From positions 1,342,837 through 1,374,933 of the forward strand of contig BFEA01000028.1 of NCBI GenBank assembly GCA_003427395.1: 32,097 nt of DNA. The letters are read 5' to 3'. Of this stretch, positions 32,076 through 32,097 are shown one piece after another (position 1 is the stretch's first letter; each line of letters starts with the position of its first letter). This DNA is from Chara braunii. Its lineage: Eukaryota > Streptophyta > Charophyceae > Charales > Characeae. Position numbers and translations under genes: made by a program. The notes beneath the pieces were generated by a model. That model was not told where the DNA came from. It saw only the letters and a list, made by a program, of their open reading frames with translations, and did not search any database.

Positions 32076-32097
32076 GGGGGGGGGGGGGGGGGGGGGG
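32076..32097. repeat. 22-base G run at the window end
   Basis: Uninterrupted G to the last base. This may be a true homopolymer or a sequencing/assembly artefact at a contig end. Confidence 0.9.

Overview
This window looks like repeat-rich nuclear DNA of a green-plant-type eukaryote. No intact host gene is recognisable: there are no long ORFs outside transposon proteins, no rRNA and no functional tRNA. The best lineage hint is three plant-type L1 (non-LTR, LINE) retrotransposon copies whose ORF1 ends in a CCHC knuckle and whose ORF2 carries APE endonuclease, reverse transcriptase (RT) and a C-terminal zinc motif. I cannot name the species. Both ends are low complexity ((CT)n at base 1, 22 G at the end), so the window may be a whole contig.

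Left part (1-10.5 kb): GC-rich, gene-poor and built from repeats. It contains a TCA-rich degenerate microsatellite block, a duplication of about 456 bp, a tRNA-derived SINE-like head, and at least six pieces of an unnamed retroposon-like family. That family is built from an 'N' module, repeated 'M' modules of about 100 bp, and a 3' tail ending in poly(A). The tail has a small hairpin whose stem shows a compensatory base-pair change between copies.

Middle (10.5-16.9 kb): a minus-strand remnant of a LINE 3' zinc region, a decayed minus-strand PIF/Harbinger transposase, then long anonymous sequence with microsatellites and short palindromes.

Right part (16.9-32.1 kb): two related LINEs lie head to head. 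LINE-1 (minus) runs from ORF1 at 23.3 kb to the end of ORF2 at 16.95 kb. LINE-2 (plus) runs from 24.27 to 31.89 kb. The 0.75 kb between their ORF1 genes is made of tandem monomers with (TG)n(GA)n tracts, resembling a 5'-UTR monomer array. The two RTs carry opposite lesions: LINE-1 keeps the motif A aspartate but has Glu for the second motif C Asp; LINE-2 keeps Asp-Asp in motif C but has Tyr for the motif A Asp.

LINE-2 is itself a target. A 1180-bp element with short terminal inverted repeats sits in a duplicated TTAA inside the RT; removing it with one TTAA makes the RT reading frame continuous. A second AT-rich foldback element of about 0.5 kb sits in the ORF2 C-terminal part. Nesting therefore gives a relative order: LINE-2 first, then these DNA elements. 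I see nothing that would mobilise any of them from within this window.
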